64,000 bases of DNA from an uncultured Anaerolineaceae bacterium (lineage in GTDB: Bacteria > Chloroflexota > Anaerolineae > Promineifilales > Promineifilaceae). Below are positions 44,934 through 52,991 of the stretch, one piece after another; the stretch's first letter is position 1, and each line of letters opens with the position of its first letter. A program made the position numbers and the translations under genes. A model generated the notes under the pieces. That model saw only the letters and a program-made list of their open reading frames with translations, searched no databases and had not been told where the DNA came from. The stretch is taken from contig CALBTC010000358.1 in the NCBI GenBank assembly GCA_937967805.1, positions 1-64,000 on the forward strand, read 5' to 3'.

Positions 44934-46457
44934 GTGCGCAAGCTGAACCGGCGCGACATCCGCTTCGTAATCATTTTGGATGAATTTGAGAGACTTAGCT
45001 CGAATCCGAAGCTGAACGTCAATTTTTTCAATGCCCTGCGCTCTGCTGCCGGGCGCTTTCAGCTCGTTTATTTGACTGCCTCGACAAAACCTCTCATACA
45101 CCTGACCTATGTGGAAAACCAGGAAGAGATTTTATCCAGCCCCTTTTTTAATATTTTTGCTCACCTTCATTTGGGCTTATTGTCCCAAGTGGAAGCGATA
45201 CATTTAATAGAGGATCCAGCTAAAAATCATGGCAACCCATTTTCTCAGGATGAGCAGTCCTTTATTTATGAGTTAGCCGGCGGCCATCCTTTTATGTTGC
45301 AGGTGGCTTGTTTTCACCTATTTTCATCTAAAGGAAACCGACTTAACCTTGAAGAAACCATACGCCAAGAACTGCAGGGCCATTATGAATATTATTGGCG
45401 CAATCTAACGCCTATTCAACAAAGTACATTAATGCGCTTACAAACCCTGCCTTTGGATCAGGAACCGGATACGACAATTGTTTCGGCATTACGCGATCTG
45501 AGTCAAAAATGTTTGATCGTTGAACAGGATGGGATATATCAATATTTCTCCCGCTCATGGCAAACATTTGTCTTTGAGCAAGAGGTGCCAACAATACAAA
45601 ATCAATCTTCGGGCTCATTAAGTGGCAGCCATATCGCGCCATACGAAATTGGAGATTTACTTGGGCGAGGAGGAATGTCTGAAGTATACAGGGGTATCCA
45701 TATGCGGCTGGGGAAGCCGGTGGCCATCAAGGTTTTGCCCTCAATCTTTGCCAGCAAAGCGGACTTTCGCGCCAGGTTTCATAGAGAAGCCCGCGCAGTT
45801 GCTGCGCTCAGTCATCCCAATATCGTTCAGGTGTTTGATTTTGGTGATTTTCAGGGAGCCTATTATATGGTGATGGATCTGATTGATGGTCAGGATCTGA
45901 TGGCCTTTCTCAATCAGTCTGATCCCCTTGCTTTGCCTCAAGTTCTTTCAATGGGAAAAGATATAGCCTCGGCATTAGATTATGCCCATAGTAAGGGCAT
46001 CGTCCATCGCGATATTAAGCCTTCCAACATTTTACTGAGAGCCAACAATGAAACAAATGGCGAATGGCCCTACAATTGCGTGCTGACTGATTTTGGCGTG
46101 GCAAAAATTCGCCAGGAGTCGACGAACTCCACCCAAACGGGCGGCATTTTAGGCACACTGAACTACATGGCGCCTGAACAAATACGCCAGACCAGCCAGG
46201 TGACCCACCACGCGGACATTTACGCGCTTGGCGTTGTTTTGTACCGGGCGCTGACTGGCAGGTTGCCCTTCACGGGTGACGATTTTGGTTCAGTGATTGA
46301 CGGCCATTTGCACCGGGAGCCGCCAAATCCAAGAACGCTTAACGTCCAAATTCCTGAAACCTGTGCTGCGGCTTTGTTGAAAGCTTTGTCCAAAGAGCCA
46401 GAAAAACGGTTTGAAACAGCCAATTCTTTCCTTGCTGCTCTAGAGCGCAACGCTTAG
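44934..46457 (+). CDS. P-loop NTPase C-part fused to Ser/Thr protein kinase
   Basis: 507 residues from GTG 44934, in frame with the upstream fragment. The first part carries Walker B (FVIILDEFERLSS) and the rest of the NTPase (LAGGHPFMLQVACFHLF matches TSGHPYFLQLLCHSL of the sensor). From YEIGDLLGRGGMSEVYRG it is a full Hanks-type kinase: VAIKVL lysine, HRDIKPSNIL catalytic loop, DFGVAKI, GTLNYMAPEQ. It ends soon after the kinase fold, with no membrane helix or PASTA domain. The likely target is the SARP regulator encoded in the same operon (inference). Without the N-part there is no Walker A; the kinase could still act alone. Confidence 0.88.
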   Translation: MRKLNRRDIRFVIILDEFERLSSNPKLNVNFFNALRSAAGRFQLVYLTASTKPLIHLTYVENQEEILSSPFFNIFAHLHLGLLSQVEAIHLIEDPAKNHGNPFSQDEQSFIYELAGGHPFMLQVACFHLFSSKGNRLNLEETIRQELQGHYEYYWRNLTPIQQSTLMRLQTLPLDQEPDTTIVSALRDLSQKCLIVEQDGIYQYFSRSWQTFVFEQEVPTIQNQSSGSLSGSHIAPYEIGDLLGRGGMSEVYRGIHMRLGKPVAIKVLPSIFASKADFRARFHREARAVAALSHPNIVQVFDFGDFQGAYYMVMDLIDGQDLMAFLNQSDPLALPQVLSMGKDIASALDYAHSKGIVHRDIKPSNILLRANNETNGEWPYNCVLTDFGVAKIRQESTNSTQTGGILGTLNYMAPEQIRQTSQVTHHADIYALGVVLYRALTGRLPFTGDDFGSVIDGHLHREPPNPRTLNVQIPETCAAALLKALSKEPEKRFETANSFLAALERNA

Positions 46458-46503
46458 TGCCCATTCGCAAATAAGTTAGCGGAATCGGCGAATGGGCTTA
46501 AAG
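46454..46503. repeat. 50-bp direct repeat, copy 1 (hairpin GCCCATTCGC/GCGAATGGGC)
   Basis: It begins at the kinase stop codon and matches 46885-46934 at 49 of 50 bases, in the same orientation. The ends GCCCATTCGC and GCGAATGGGC form a 10-bp stem around a loop holding GTTAGCGGAATCGG. It lies between the convergent kinase and cupin genes, so it could act as a bidirectional terminator. Confidence 0.85.
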
Positions 46504-46519
46504 GGCCAAACAAGCGAGC

Positions 46520-46870
46520 TTATTTCTGCAGGGCGCCATAGCGGATTTCTAACAGCAGGCAGCCGCTCCCGGACATAAAAGGGCCATGCCACATGCCAGG
46601 GGGACGACAGGCATACATGCCTTTGGTAAAAGTCTCTTGCAATGTCAGGTCGGTTAATTCTCCACTTATTATGTAAATCTCCTCCCAAAAATCGTGTACC
46701 AGCTTGCCAGATGAACTGGCATCGCTACCGGGATCAAAACGCAGCAATCTGGTGCAATCTCCCGTGTCAGGATCAAAGGAAAGAATCTGTTCGTTTACGC
46801 CCTCCACGCCGGGGAATGCCTGGCGCCACTCACCGGTTGGATGTTGAAATTCTAGTTCCGGCTTTGCCAT
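46520..46870 (-). CDS. Cupin domain-containing protein
   Basis: 116 residues. A single cupin barrel: LVHDFWEEIYIISGEL (first motif, with an acidic metal-ligand set) and GMYACRPPGMWHGPFMSGSGCLLLEIRY (second motif, with His). It resembles ChrR-like or DUF4437-like cupins that bind a metal and small acids. CGGAGAT precedes the ATG. The gene is enclosed by two 50-bp direct repeats, so it may have been inserted as a cassette. Its neighbours in the minus-strand cluster (UbiD, DUF2848, AhpD-like) suggest a role in organic acid breakdown. Confidence 0.82.
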   Translation of the reverse strand: MAKPELEFQHPTGEWRQAFPGVEGVNEQILSFDPDTGDCTRLLRFDPGSDASSSGKLVHDFWEEIYIISGELTDLTLQETFTKGMYACRPPGMWHGPFMSGSGCLLLEIRYGALQK

Positions 46871-46884
46871 AAGCTTATCTCCGT

Positions 46885-46934
46885 TTAGTGCCCATTCGCA
46901 AATAAGTTAGCGGAATTGGCGAATGGGCTTAAAG
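46885..46934. repeat. 50-bp direct repeat, copy 2
   Basis: Same orientation as 46454-46503, one base different (C to T in the loop region). Together the copies bracket 381 bp containing just the cupin gene. Confidence 0.85.
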
Positions 46935-46936
46935 TA

Positions 46937-46976
46937 GCCGTTCGGTTCCGAAATCGCTAAGTTAATCCCGAACGGC
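46937..46976 (-). terminator. Hairpin related to the 50-bp repeats, after the thioredoxin gene
   Basis: Stem GCCGTTCGG/CCGAACGGC with an internal CTTAGCGATTTCGG (read on the minus strand). The loop core resembles GTTAGCGGAATCGG of the 50-bp repeats, while both stem arms differ in a compensated way. It sits 7 bp after the thioredoxin stop and probably terminates that operon. Confidence 0.55.
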
Positions 46977-46983
46977 AACTTAG

Positions 46984-47307
46984 TCACCCGTTCAGCAAAT
47001 TCTTGAGGGCCAGCCTGACGACCGGGGCCCGTTTGAAACCATGAATGCTTGCCTTGTGTTCACCATTTTTAAATAGAAGCAGCGTGGGTAATCCTTGAAC
47101 TCCATACGTGTCCAACACGGCCGTATACAGCCCAACGTCCACACTGCCAAATGTCACTTTCCCTTCAAACTCGGGGGCGATCCGTTCCAAAACGCCTTCT
47201 TGTGGCCCACATTGGGGACACCAATCTGCATGCAAATCGACCAGCAGCACGTTGCCCTGCTCAATAGCACGGGTCAACTCTTCATCATTCCATCTCTCTA
47301 ATGCCAT
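46984..47307 (-). CDS. Thioredoxin family protein
   Basis: 107 residues from ATG 47307, with AGGAG 7 nt upstream. Thioredoxin fold with active site DWCPQC (about residues 28-33), cis-Pro in GVQGLPTLLLF and GFKRAPV. CPQC instead of CGPC suggests a specialised reductant. No signal peptide, so cytoplasmic. It is the last gene of the minus-strand UbiD-containing run; UbiD is 24 bp upstream. Confidence 0.9.
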   Translation of the reverse strand: MALERWNDEELTRAIEQGNVLLVDLHADWCPQCGPQEGVLERIAPEFEGKVTFGSVDVGLYTAVLDTYGVQGLPTLLLFKNGEHKASIHGFKRAPVVRLALKNLLNG

Positions 47308-47331
47308 TTCATACTCCTGTGCATATCCCAA

Positions 47332-48714
47332 TCAGTTAAGATAATCTTCCAGATGAACTTTTCCCCAGTGCAAAGGCCAGGCGCGTTCGTAGTTTTTACG
47401 CTCTCGACGATAGGGTACCGGCATCGTGGCGTCTATGCCCCATTTGCCCACAACGGCGGGAAAGCGGGTCTCTTCCGTATCTGGCAGGGCGCCGGGAATG
47501 GGTACGGCCGTTGGATCAAACGGCAGGCCCCGGGCATTGTCAACCGTAATCACATGGCGGCTGGGATCAACCCGTGTCGCCAGCGCATAATGCACATCTC
47601 GGTAGTCGTAAATGTTGATGTCCGGATCGACCGCAATGGCCATCTTCATGTTGAGGAAGGGTGCGCTCAAGACAGACAGCAGCGCGTCTGTCACCTGCCC
47701 ATCCATGACCGGGGCCACCTGGATGATGCAAGAAAGCGAACCGCCGCCTTGAGGAAAGTGAACATCAAAGACGGGAATGCCCAGCGCCTCTAATCGTTCA
47801 AAAATAATCGCTTCGTGGAACAGTCGGGGCATTTCCTGGTGATCGGTGAAGGGCGTCATGAGATGATTACGGTAAATGGGATTATTGCGCTTGGTAATAG
47901 CCGTTACCTCAAAAACCGGCATTTGTGAGGCATAAGGCGTGAACAGCATCGTTGGTCCGGGCGAAGGTCCATCTTGAGCCAAACGCGCCGGGTTCACAAC
48001 CCCTTCAATTACAATTGAGGCGTCGGCCGGCACCATCAAGTCAATCGTTTGGCACGGCGTCACCTCTCCTGGCTGTCCCGTGATGGTTTCAAAAAGCTCT
48101 GCCTCCCACCAGTCGCGATGAGGATGTGAGTAGCAGCCAGCCAGCTCCCAGGCCGGATGGGCGCCGATCACCAATGCCTGCGGCATCTTGGTTTGAGCCA
48201 CTCGATGCTTCCCCAAGATCATATTTGCTGTTCTTGTCACGAACGATGTCACCATTTCATTGCGACTCAACACGCCACAGCGAGGAAACATTTGATTGAA
48301 TTTTTTAGTTTCTGGATCTTGGTGAAAAACAAAGCTGGTTGTGTAAGGGTATGGATCTTTGTCTGTGTGCGTGATAATGGGCAGCATGGATAGATCAACA
48401 TCGTTCCCAACAAACAGTTGCTCCTGGCAACGGCCGTTGTCAACAATTTTCAACGGTTTAGGTCCTTGCCGAATTATCTCAGCCAGCCGCGGGACCACTT
48501 CCTTGGGTTCGCAATTGAGTACCCGCGACTGGGCTTCACGGTTTACAAAAAGCTGATCAACAATGCGATGCCCGGCAATCTCTTTAATGTTGTTAAATAT
48601 GATAGGTCCATTAGCCTGAGCAGTAAGCGCACCGATATGTTCTAGCGCTACTTCCTTGTTTATCTGGACGAAAATATCCGAATTCCCATCGACAAAAGAT
48701 TGTAAATCTAACAT
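47332..48714 (-). CDS. UbiD family (prenylated-FMN) decarboxylase
   Basis: 460 residues from ATG 48714, with AAAGGAAAG upstream. Family landmarks: SMLPIITHTDKDPYPYTTSFVFHQDP (about residues 110-135), AHPAWELAGCYSHPHRDWWEAEL (about 186-208) and VPADASIVIEGVV with the catalytic Glu. Late segments are FDVHFPQGGGSLSCIIQV and DPDINIYDYRDVHYALATRVDP. These enzymes decarboxylate or carboxylate aromatic or unsaturated acids using prFMN made by UbiX; no UbiX is in the window. The substrate is probably linked to the adjacent DUF2848 hydrolase and ABC transporter. Confidence 0.92.
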   Translation of the reverse strand: MLDLQSFVDGNSDIFVQINKEVALEHIGALTAQANGPIIFNNIKEIAGHRIVDQLFVNREAQSRVLNCEPKEVVPRLAEIIRQGPKPLKIVDNGRCQEQLFVGNDVDLSMLPIITHTDKDPYPYTTSFVFHQDPETKKFNQMFPRCGVLSRNEMVTSFVTRTANMILGKHRVAQTKMPQALVIGAHPAWELAGCYSHPHRDWWEAELFETITGQPGEVTPCQTIDLMVPADASIVIEGVVNPARLAQDGPSPGPTMLFTPYASQMPVFEVTAITKRNNPIYRNHLMTPFTDHQEMPRLFHEAIIFERLEALGIPVFDVHFPQGGGSLSCIIQVAPVMDGQVTDALLSVLSAPFLNMKMAIAVDPDINIYDYRDVHYALATRVDPSRHVITVDNARGLPFDPTAVPIPGALPDTEETRFPAVVGKWGIDATMPVPYRRERKNYERAWPLHWGKVHLEDYLN

Positions 48715-48784
48715 GATGTTAACTTTCCTTTCGGCAAAATTACGATTACAGATTTCACGCCAGGCCGCCAGGTGCACCAAACGA

Positions 48785-49019
48785 TCTTTGCGACTTTGCG
48801 TGAGGCTATTTACAGAGGAGACGACACCAACTGTCGTTGACCACCATGAATCAAAATGGAACGCTGATTTACCTGATTCCCTTGACCATTTTTATCAGGC
48901 AAATCAGGGGAATCTGCGTCCTATTTTTGAAGGAGTTCCCCATGAGCGGGGCACACCACCATGAATGAAAATCTGTAGTCCGAACATCTCTGTTCGGACA
49001 TCGAACAGAGATGTTCGAT
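48785..49019. repeat. Mosaic repeat region in the UbiD upstream spacer
   Basis: The spacer 48715-49031 holds module A (48785-48810, inverted copy of 9021-9046), unrelated sequence, module B (48933-48974, inverted copy of 9075-9116) and a perfect twin hairpin. The hairpin arms are GTCCGAACA/TGTTCGGAC (48978-48999) and ATCGAACA/TGTTCGAT (49000-49019), the unit also found between carA and carB. No gene is supported here. Confidence 0.82.
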
Positions 49020-49031
49020 TTACGAAGGAAG

Positions 49032-49706
49032 TCACCAGGGTTTCTCCAATACATCGGCAATGACCCGAATCGTATATTCTAACTGTATGCTGTTTTCGGC
49101 TGCCGGGTCATGCAGTTCCGCCCAAAAGCGGCCGCTGCCACGAATGCCACCGATGGCCGGCAAGGTTCCGGTGAGTAAGACAAAAGCGCCGGGTCTTCGT
49201 TTAAATGGCGTCATCGCCAGCAAATCGTCAGGCGACAGCAGGTCTCCCGCGGCGCCTTCTTGATACAGGACGCGATTACCAAATTCATCAATCCAGCTTC
49301 GCAGCAGCAGATTGTCCCATCGATCACGCACTTCTTTGATTGGCCACGCTTCCGCAGCAATCATTTTGGGACAGGCCAGCTTGGAAACAGCAATGTCTAA
49401 TGTCTCAGCAGCCCGATCGGTATGGTCTGAGGCTAATGTTACGAGAATCTCATCCCGGTCAAAGATGAGGGCAATTTCCGCTTCGCCTGAAGTCCGGTGA
49501 TGGGTCGTTACGAGTTCCTTTTCTTGCAAGAGCAGATGCGGTGGGGCAAGATAAAAGCTGGGCACACGTTCAGGCACCTGGATACCCGCAGCCGCCAATT
49601 CGGCAACATGAGCCTGTACCTGGGTTTGATTACGTCCGGTAAAGCCCGCGATAATGACTGCTTCAAAATCTATTTCCCTTCGATTCCCTGAAACCTTGAA
49701 AATCAT
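49032..49706 (-). CDS. DUF2848 family protein (FAH-like hydrolase relative)
   Basis: 224 residues. Recognised from VIIAGFTGRNQTQVQAHVAEL (about residues 17-37), GEAEIALIF, LASDHTDRAAETLDIAVSKLACPK (about 91-114), WDNLLLRSW and LYQEGAAGDLLSPDDLL. DUF2848 proteins are relatives of the fumarylacetoacetate hydrolase superfamily, and many lie beside Liv-type transporters and decarboxylases. It overlaps the livF gene by 4 bp (ATGA), so it is translated with the transporter, supporting action on the imported compound. Confidence 0.85.
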   Translation of the reverse strand: MIFKVSGNRREIDFEAVIIAGFTGRNQTQVQAHVAELAAAGIQVPERVPSFYLAPPHLLLQEKELVTTHHRTSGEAEIALIFDRDEILVTLASDHTDRAAETLDIAVSKLACPKMIAAEAWPIKEVRDRWDNLLLRSWIDEFGNRVLYQEGAAGDLLSPDDLLAMTPFKRRPGAFVLLTGTLPAIGGIRGSGRFWAELHDPAAENSIQLEYTIRVIADVLEKPW

Positions 49707-50419
49707 GAAGGTGCTTCTCCCATATAGGTTGCCACCAGGCGAGGATCTTTGATCAGGTGAGCCGGGTCTTCACGGAGAACAATTTGGCCCAGATTGAGAA
49801 CAACGGCCGTATCTGCCAATTGCAAGGCGCGCTGAATCTGCTGTTCAACAATGATTAGCGTTAATCCCTGCTCATGTAAATTCTCAAGCTGGGCATAAAC
49901 TTCATCAACGATTTTGGGCGCCAGGCCTAATGAAGGTTCATCCAGCAAAAGCAGTTTGGCGCCGGACATCAAGGCGCGTCCAATCGCCAGCATTTGCTGC
50001 TGTCCGCCAGAGAGCTGCCCGGCAGGATTATCAATACGCTCTATAAGCACCGGGAATGAGTTTAAGATCTTTGCTCTTGTCGCCTTATACGCATCATTAC
50101 TCAAATAAAAGGCGCCCAGGCGGAGATTTTCATCAACGGTAAGGTGCGGGAAAATCCGCCTCCCTTCCGGTACCAGGGCTATGCCCGAGCGTACCCGTTG
50201 ATTGGCTGCCTTCCTGCTGATGTCTGTACCATTCCAGATGATCTTTCCCTTGCTTGGTCGAACGTCCCCGGCAATTGCTTTCAACAGGCTTGATTTTCCA
50301 GCGCCATTGCGTCCCAGCACGGCCAATATGCCACCCTTGTCAACCTCCAGAGAGAGATTTTGCAGGGCAATAACATTTCCGTACTTCACAGCCAAATCAT
50401 TAATAACGAGCATAGCCAT
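49703..50419 (-). CDS. livF: Branched-chain amino acid-type ABC transporter ATP-binding protein LivF
   Basis: 238 residues. Walker A GRNGAGKSS (about residues 36-44), LivF-type segment IALVPEGRRIFPHLTVDENL, signature LSGGQQQMLAIGRALM, Walker B LLLLDEPSLGLAP, then VEQQIQRAL in place of a switch His. It shares TAATG with the upstream livM-livG fusion. Provides one of the two ATPases of the importer. Confidence 0.94.
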   Translation of the reverse strand: MAMLVINDLAVKYGNVIALQNLSLEVDKGGILAVLGRNGAGKSSLLKAIAGDVRPSKGKIIWNGTDISRKAANQRVRSGIALVPEGRRIFPHLTVDENLRLGAFYLSNDAYKATRAKILNSFPVLIERIDNPAGQLSGGQQQMLAIGRALMSGAKLLLLDEPSLGLAPKIVDEVYAQLENLHEQGLTLIIVEQQIQRALQLADTAVVLNLGQIVLREDPAHLIKDPRLVATYMGEAPS

Positions 50420-52122
50420 TAGAGCGCAACCTCCGTACGCCCCAGGTAAGCCTGGCGAACCAGAGGGTCGTTGACGATTCGGCCGGGCGTTCCCTCTGCC
50501 AGCAGCGCGCCAAAATCAAGGACGGCCACGCGATCTGCCAGGGTGAAAGCCAGGTCCAGATTGTGGTCAACCAGCACAACGGCCGTTCCCCAACCGCTTA
50601 CCTCTTTAATGAGAGAGGCCAATTCGGCCCGCTCCAGCTCGTTCATGCCCACGGACGGTTCATCGAGGAAGACCACAGCAGGTGATGAAGCAACAGCCCT
50701 GCCAATTTCTAATTTTCGCTGTTCAGCTAAAGTCAACGAATCGGGCAGGCTGTTGCGTTTACCCATTAAGCCAAGCAGCTTTATCAATTCATGAATCGAC
50801 GGCGTTTCCCTTTCGCCCGAGGCCATCTTGCCCAGGCGAAGATTTTCTTCTACCGTGAGGTGGGCAAACATGCGGACGGATTGAAATGTTCGGGAAATCC
50901 CGGCTTTCACCCGCTGATCGGCCGCAACGGTTGACAGTTCTGACCCGTGTAATCGAATAGACCCATCCTGCAATTTGTAACGGCCGCATACAACGTTAAT
51001 CAGGGTCGTTTTGCCGGCCCCGTTTGCCCCGATTAGCGCCACGATTTCAGAGGCATTCACAACAAGAGATAAATTCGAAAGGGCGACAATGCCGTTAAAG
51101 CGATGGGATACCTGATCAATATACAGAATTGGTGCGGAAGACGATTCACCATTCCCTGTTCCTGTAAAACCAGAGGCAAGCGGCCGTTTGTTTTGTGGTG
51201 GAGAGGGCGCCTCTTCCCGACTCGAGGGTCGCAGGTTGAGTTTGAGTAGGCGAAATGGTCGGGTAATGGCCAAATCCCACTGCCGGCTGATGATGCCTTC
51301 CGGCCTGACGGCCATCAGCACCATGATAAAGGTGCCGTAAATGACCTGGCGCCAGGGACCGACAAACTGCAACCACGCTGGGGTTGCCTCGCTGCCGCCA
51401 AGCACGCGCAGAAGCTCCAGAAGATAGGTGACAAAAAAGGCGCCGAAAATGGCCCCGAGCACGCTGTGGACGCCGCCAATCAGCGAAAAGAGGGCGATGC
51501 GAAAGGAAAGTTCGAGCCCAAAATTGTGGGGCGCAATAAACAGCAGCCACTTGGCCATCACTCCCCCAGCCAGACCAACGACTGCGGCGCTGATGACGAC
51601 TGCGGTAATCTTGACCCTGCGCGTTGGCACTCCGGCTGCGGCCGCGGCATCTTCATCGTCAAAAATTGAGCGCATCCGTAACCCAAACGAACTGCTCATC
51701 AGCGCGGTTGTGAAGGCAATGGTTGTGATCAACACGGCCGTTGCCTGCCTCAGCGTCGCCGGCGTGATGCCAAAATATCCCTGCAAGCCGCCAATTGAGT
51801 CAACATTTCCGATCGTAATTCGGACCAACTCACCCACCGCCAGCGTGCCCATAATCAGATAAATCCCCCGTATTCGATTCGCACCCCAGGCTACAGGCAA
51901 GGCAACCAGGCCGGCAGCCACGGCGCCGGCGCCCAGGCTGGCCACAAACGGCCAATCCCAAACGTTATCTGTCACTGCAGCGGTATAAGCGCCGACGGCC
52001 ATAAAACCCGCCTGGCCCAGGTTCAACTGCCCCGTTGCATAAACGATATTCATACCCAGCGCGGCGATGATGCTGAGCGCCAGAAGAAACAGGAAGGACT
52101 CATTGGTGAGAATGTCAATCAT
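50419..52122 (-). CDS. livMG: Fused LivM permease-LivG ATPase
   Basis: 567 residues from ATG 52122. The first part (1 to about 300) is a LivM-type permease with about eight helices (GMNIVYATGQLNLGQAGFMAVGAY; LFSLIGGVHSVLGAIFGAFF). A linker of about 45 residues (Pro/Ser-rich) leads to a LivG-type ATPase: GANGAGKTT, GISRTFQSVRMFAHLTVEENL, SLTLAEQRKLEIGRAVASSP and FLDEPSVGMN, with switch His in VLVDHNLD. The fusion fixes a 1:1 permease to ATPase ratio. It overlaps livH by 8 bp. Confidence 0.93.
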   Translation of the reverse strand: MIDILTNESFLFLLALSIIAALGMNIVYATGQLNLGQAGFMAVGAYTAAVTDNVWDWPFVASLGAGAVAAGLVALPVAWGANRIRGIYLIMGTLAVGELVRITIGNVDSIGGLQGYFGITPATLRQATAVLITTIAFTTALMSSSFGLRMRSIFDDEDAAAAAGVPTRRVKITAVVISAAVVGLAGGVMAKWLLFIAPHNFGLELSFRIALFSLIGGVHSVLGAIFGAFFVTYLLELLRVLGGSEATPAWLQFVGPWRQVIYGTFIMVLMAVRPEGIISRQWDLAITRPFRLLKLNLRPSSREEAPSPPQNKRPLASGFTGTGNGESSSAPILYIDQVSHRFNGIVALSNLSLVVNASEIVALIGANGAGKTTLINVVCGRYKLQDGSIRLHGSELSTVAADQRVKAGISRTFQSVRMFAHLTVEENLRLGKMASGERETPSIHELIKLLGLMGKRNSLPDSLTLAEQRKLEIGRAVASSPAVVFLDEPSVGMNELERAELASLIKEVSGWGTAVVLVDHNLDLAFTLADRVAVLDFGALLAEGTPGRIVNDPLVRQAYLGRTEVAL

Positions 52123-52978
52123 GGGTGTTCGTACCAAATAAACCCTGTGGCCGAATGAGCAAAACCAGAATGAGGCCAATCCAGGGAACGGCCGCTTGAT
52201 AACCGGTCAGGCCAAAGTAGCTGGTAAATGATTCCAGCAAGCCCAAACCAATGCCGGCGACCATGGCGCCGGGGATGCTGCCGATGCCGCCTACCGTCAT
52301 AATTGCCAGGCCCACCAGGCCAATATTCAGCCCGGACAAAGGGGAAACGCTGCCGTTGCGCAGAGCCATCAAGAAGGCAGCCAGGCCGGCTAAGCCACCG
52401 GCAATCATCAGGGCCAAAACGGCCAGCCGGCGAACGGGAACCCCGAGCAACTCAACCATGCCCGGATCATGGGCCAGGCCGCGCATCGCCATGCCCCATC
52501 TGGTTCTTTCAACAAAAAGATGGGTAGCCGCCATTACAACGAAGGCCACAACAAGACTCACCGATTGGACAGACGAAATCAGGAGCGGCCCCAGCGTGAA
52601 GTCCGTTTCCGGGACGGCAAAAGGGATGGCAACGGCCGTAGACGATCCGCGTATCTGGAGAATGGCGCCCTGAATCACAATAGCCATACCAATGGTGGAT
52701 ACCGCTGCCGGTATCGGTTTATCATATCCGACCGGGCGGAACGAAAAGAGCTCCGTTGCCAGGCCTAAAAGGGCCCCAACGCCAACTGCGAAGAGGCCGG
52801 CCAAAAAGATGGGCGTGTCTGCTCCGGCCAGAATGAGCGCGATCAACCCTGCGGCCATAAATACCGCCCCGTGTGCCAGGGTAAGCAAGCGCATCACGCC
52901 AAACACCAGCGTGTAGCCCAGCGCCAGCAGCGCCAGGTTTGCCCCCAGTAGAAGGCCGTTAATAAATACCTGAAGCAT
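52115..52978 (-). CDS. livH: Branched-chain amino acid-type ABC permease LivH
   Basis: 287 residues from ATG 52978, with GGGGAAG just upstream. The longer open frame upstream is only overlap with the binding-protein gene in another frame. LivH landmarks: LALGYTLVFGVMRLLTLAHGAVFM (about residues 16-39), ERTRWGMAMRGLAHDPGMVELLGV (about 170-193) and VGGIGSIPGAMVAGIGLGLLE. About eight helices. It pairs with the LivM half of the next gene to form the channel. Confidence 0.93.
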   Translation of the reverse strand: MLQVFINGLLLGANLALLALGYTLVFGVMRLLTLAHGAVFMAAGLIALILAGADTPIFLAGLFAVGVGALLGLATELFSFRPVGYDKPIPAAVSTIGMAIVIQGAILQIRGSSTAVAIPFAVPETDFTLGPLLISSVQSVSLVVAFVVMAATHLFVERTRWGMAMRGLAHDPGMVELLGVPVRRLAVLALMIAGGLAGLAAFLMALRNGSVSPLSGLNIGLVGLAIMTVGGIGSIPGAMVAGIGLGLLESFTSYFGLTGYQAAVPWIGLILVLLIRPQGLFGTNTHD

Positions 52979-52991
52979 ACTTCCCCTATTT

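Noticed and set aside
46454..46934. CRISPR array from the 50-bp repeats
   Set aside because: There are only two copies, 381 bp apart, enclosing an open gene, and no cas gene is present.
46454..46976. Integron attC sites
   Set aside because: The hairpins lack consistent RYYYAAC/GTTRRRY boxes and no integron integrase is in the window; a cassette-like origin is kept only as a hypothesis.
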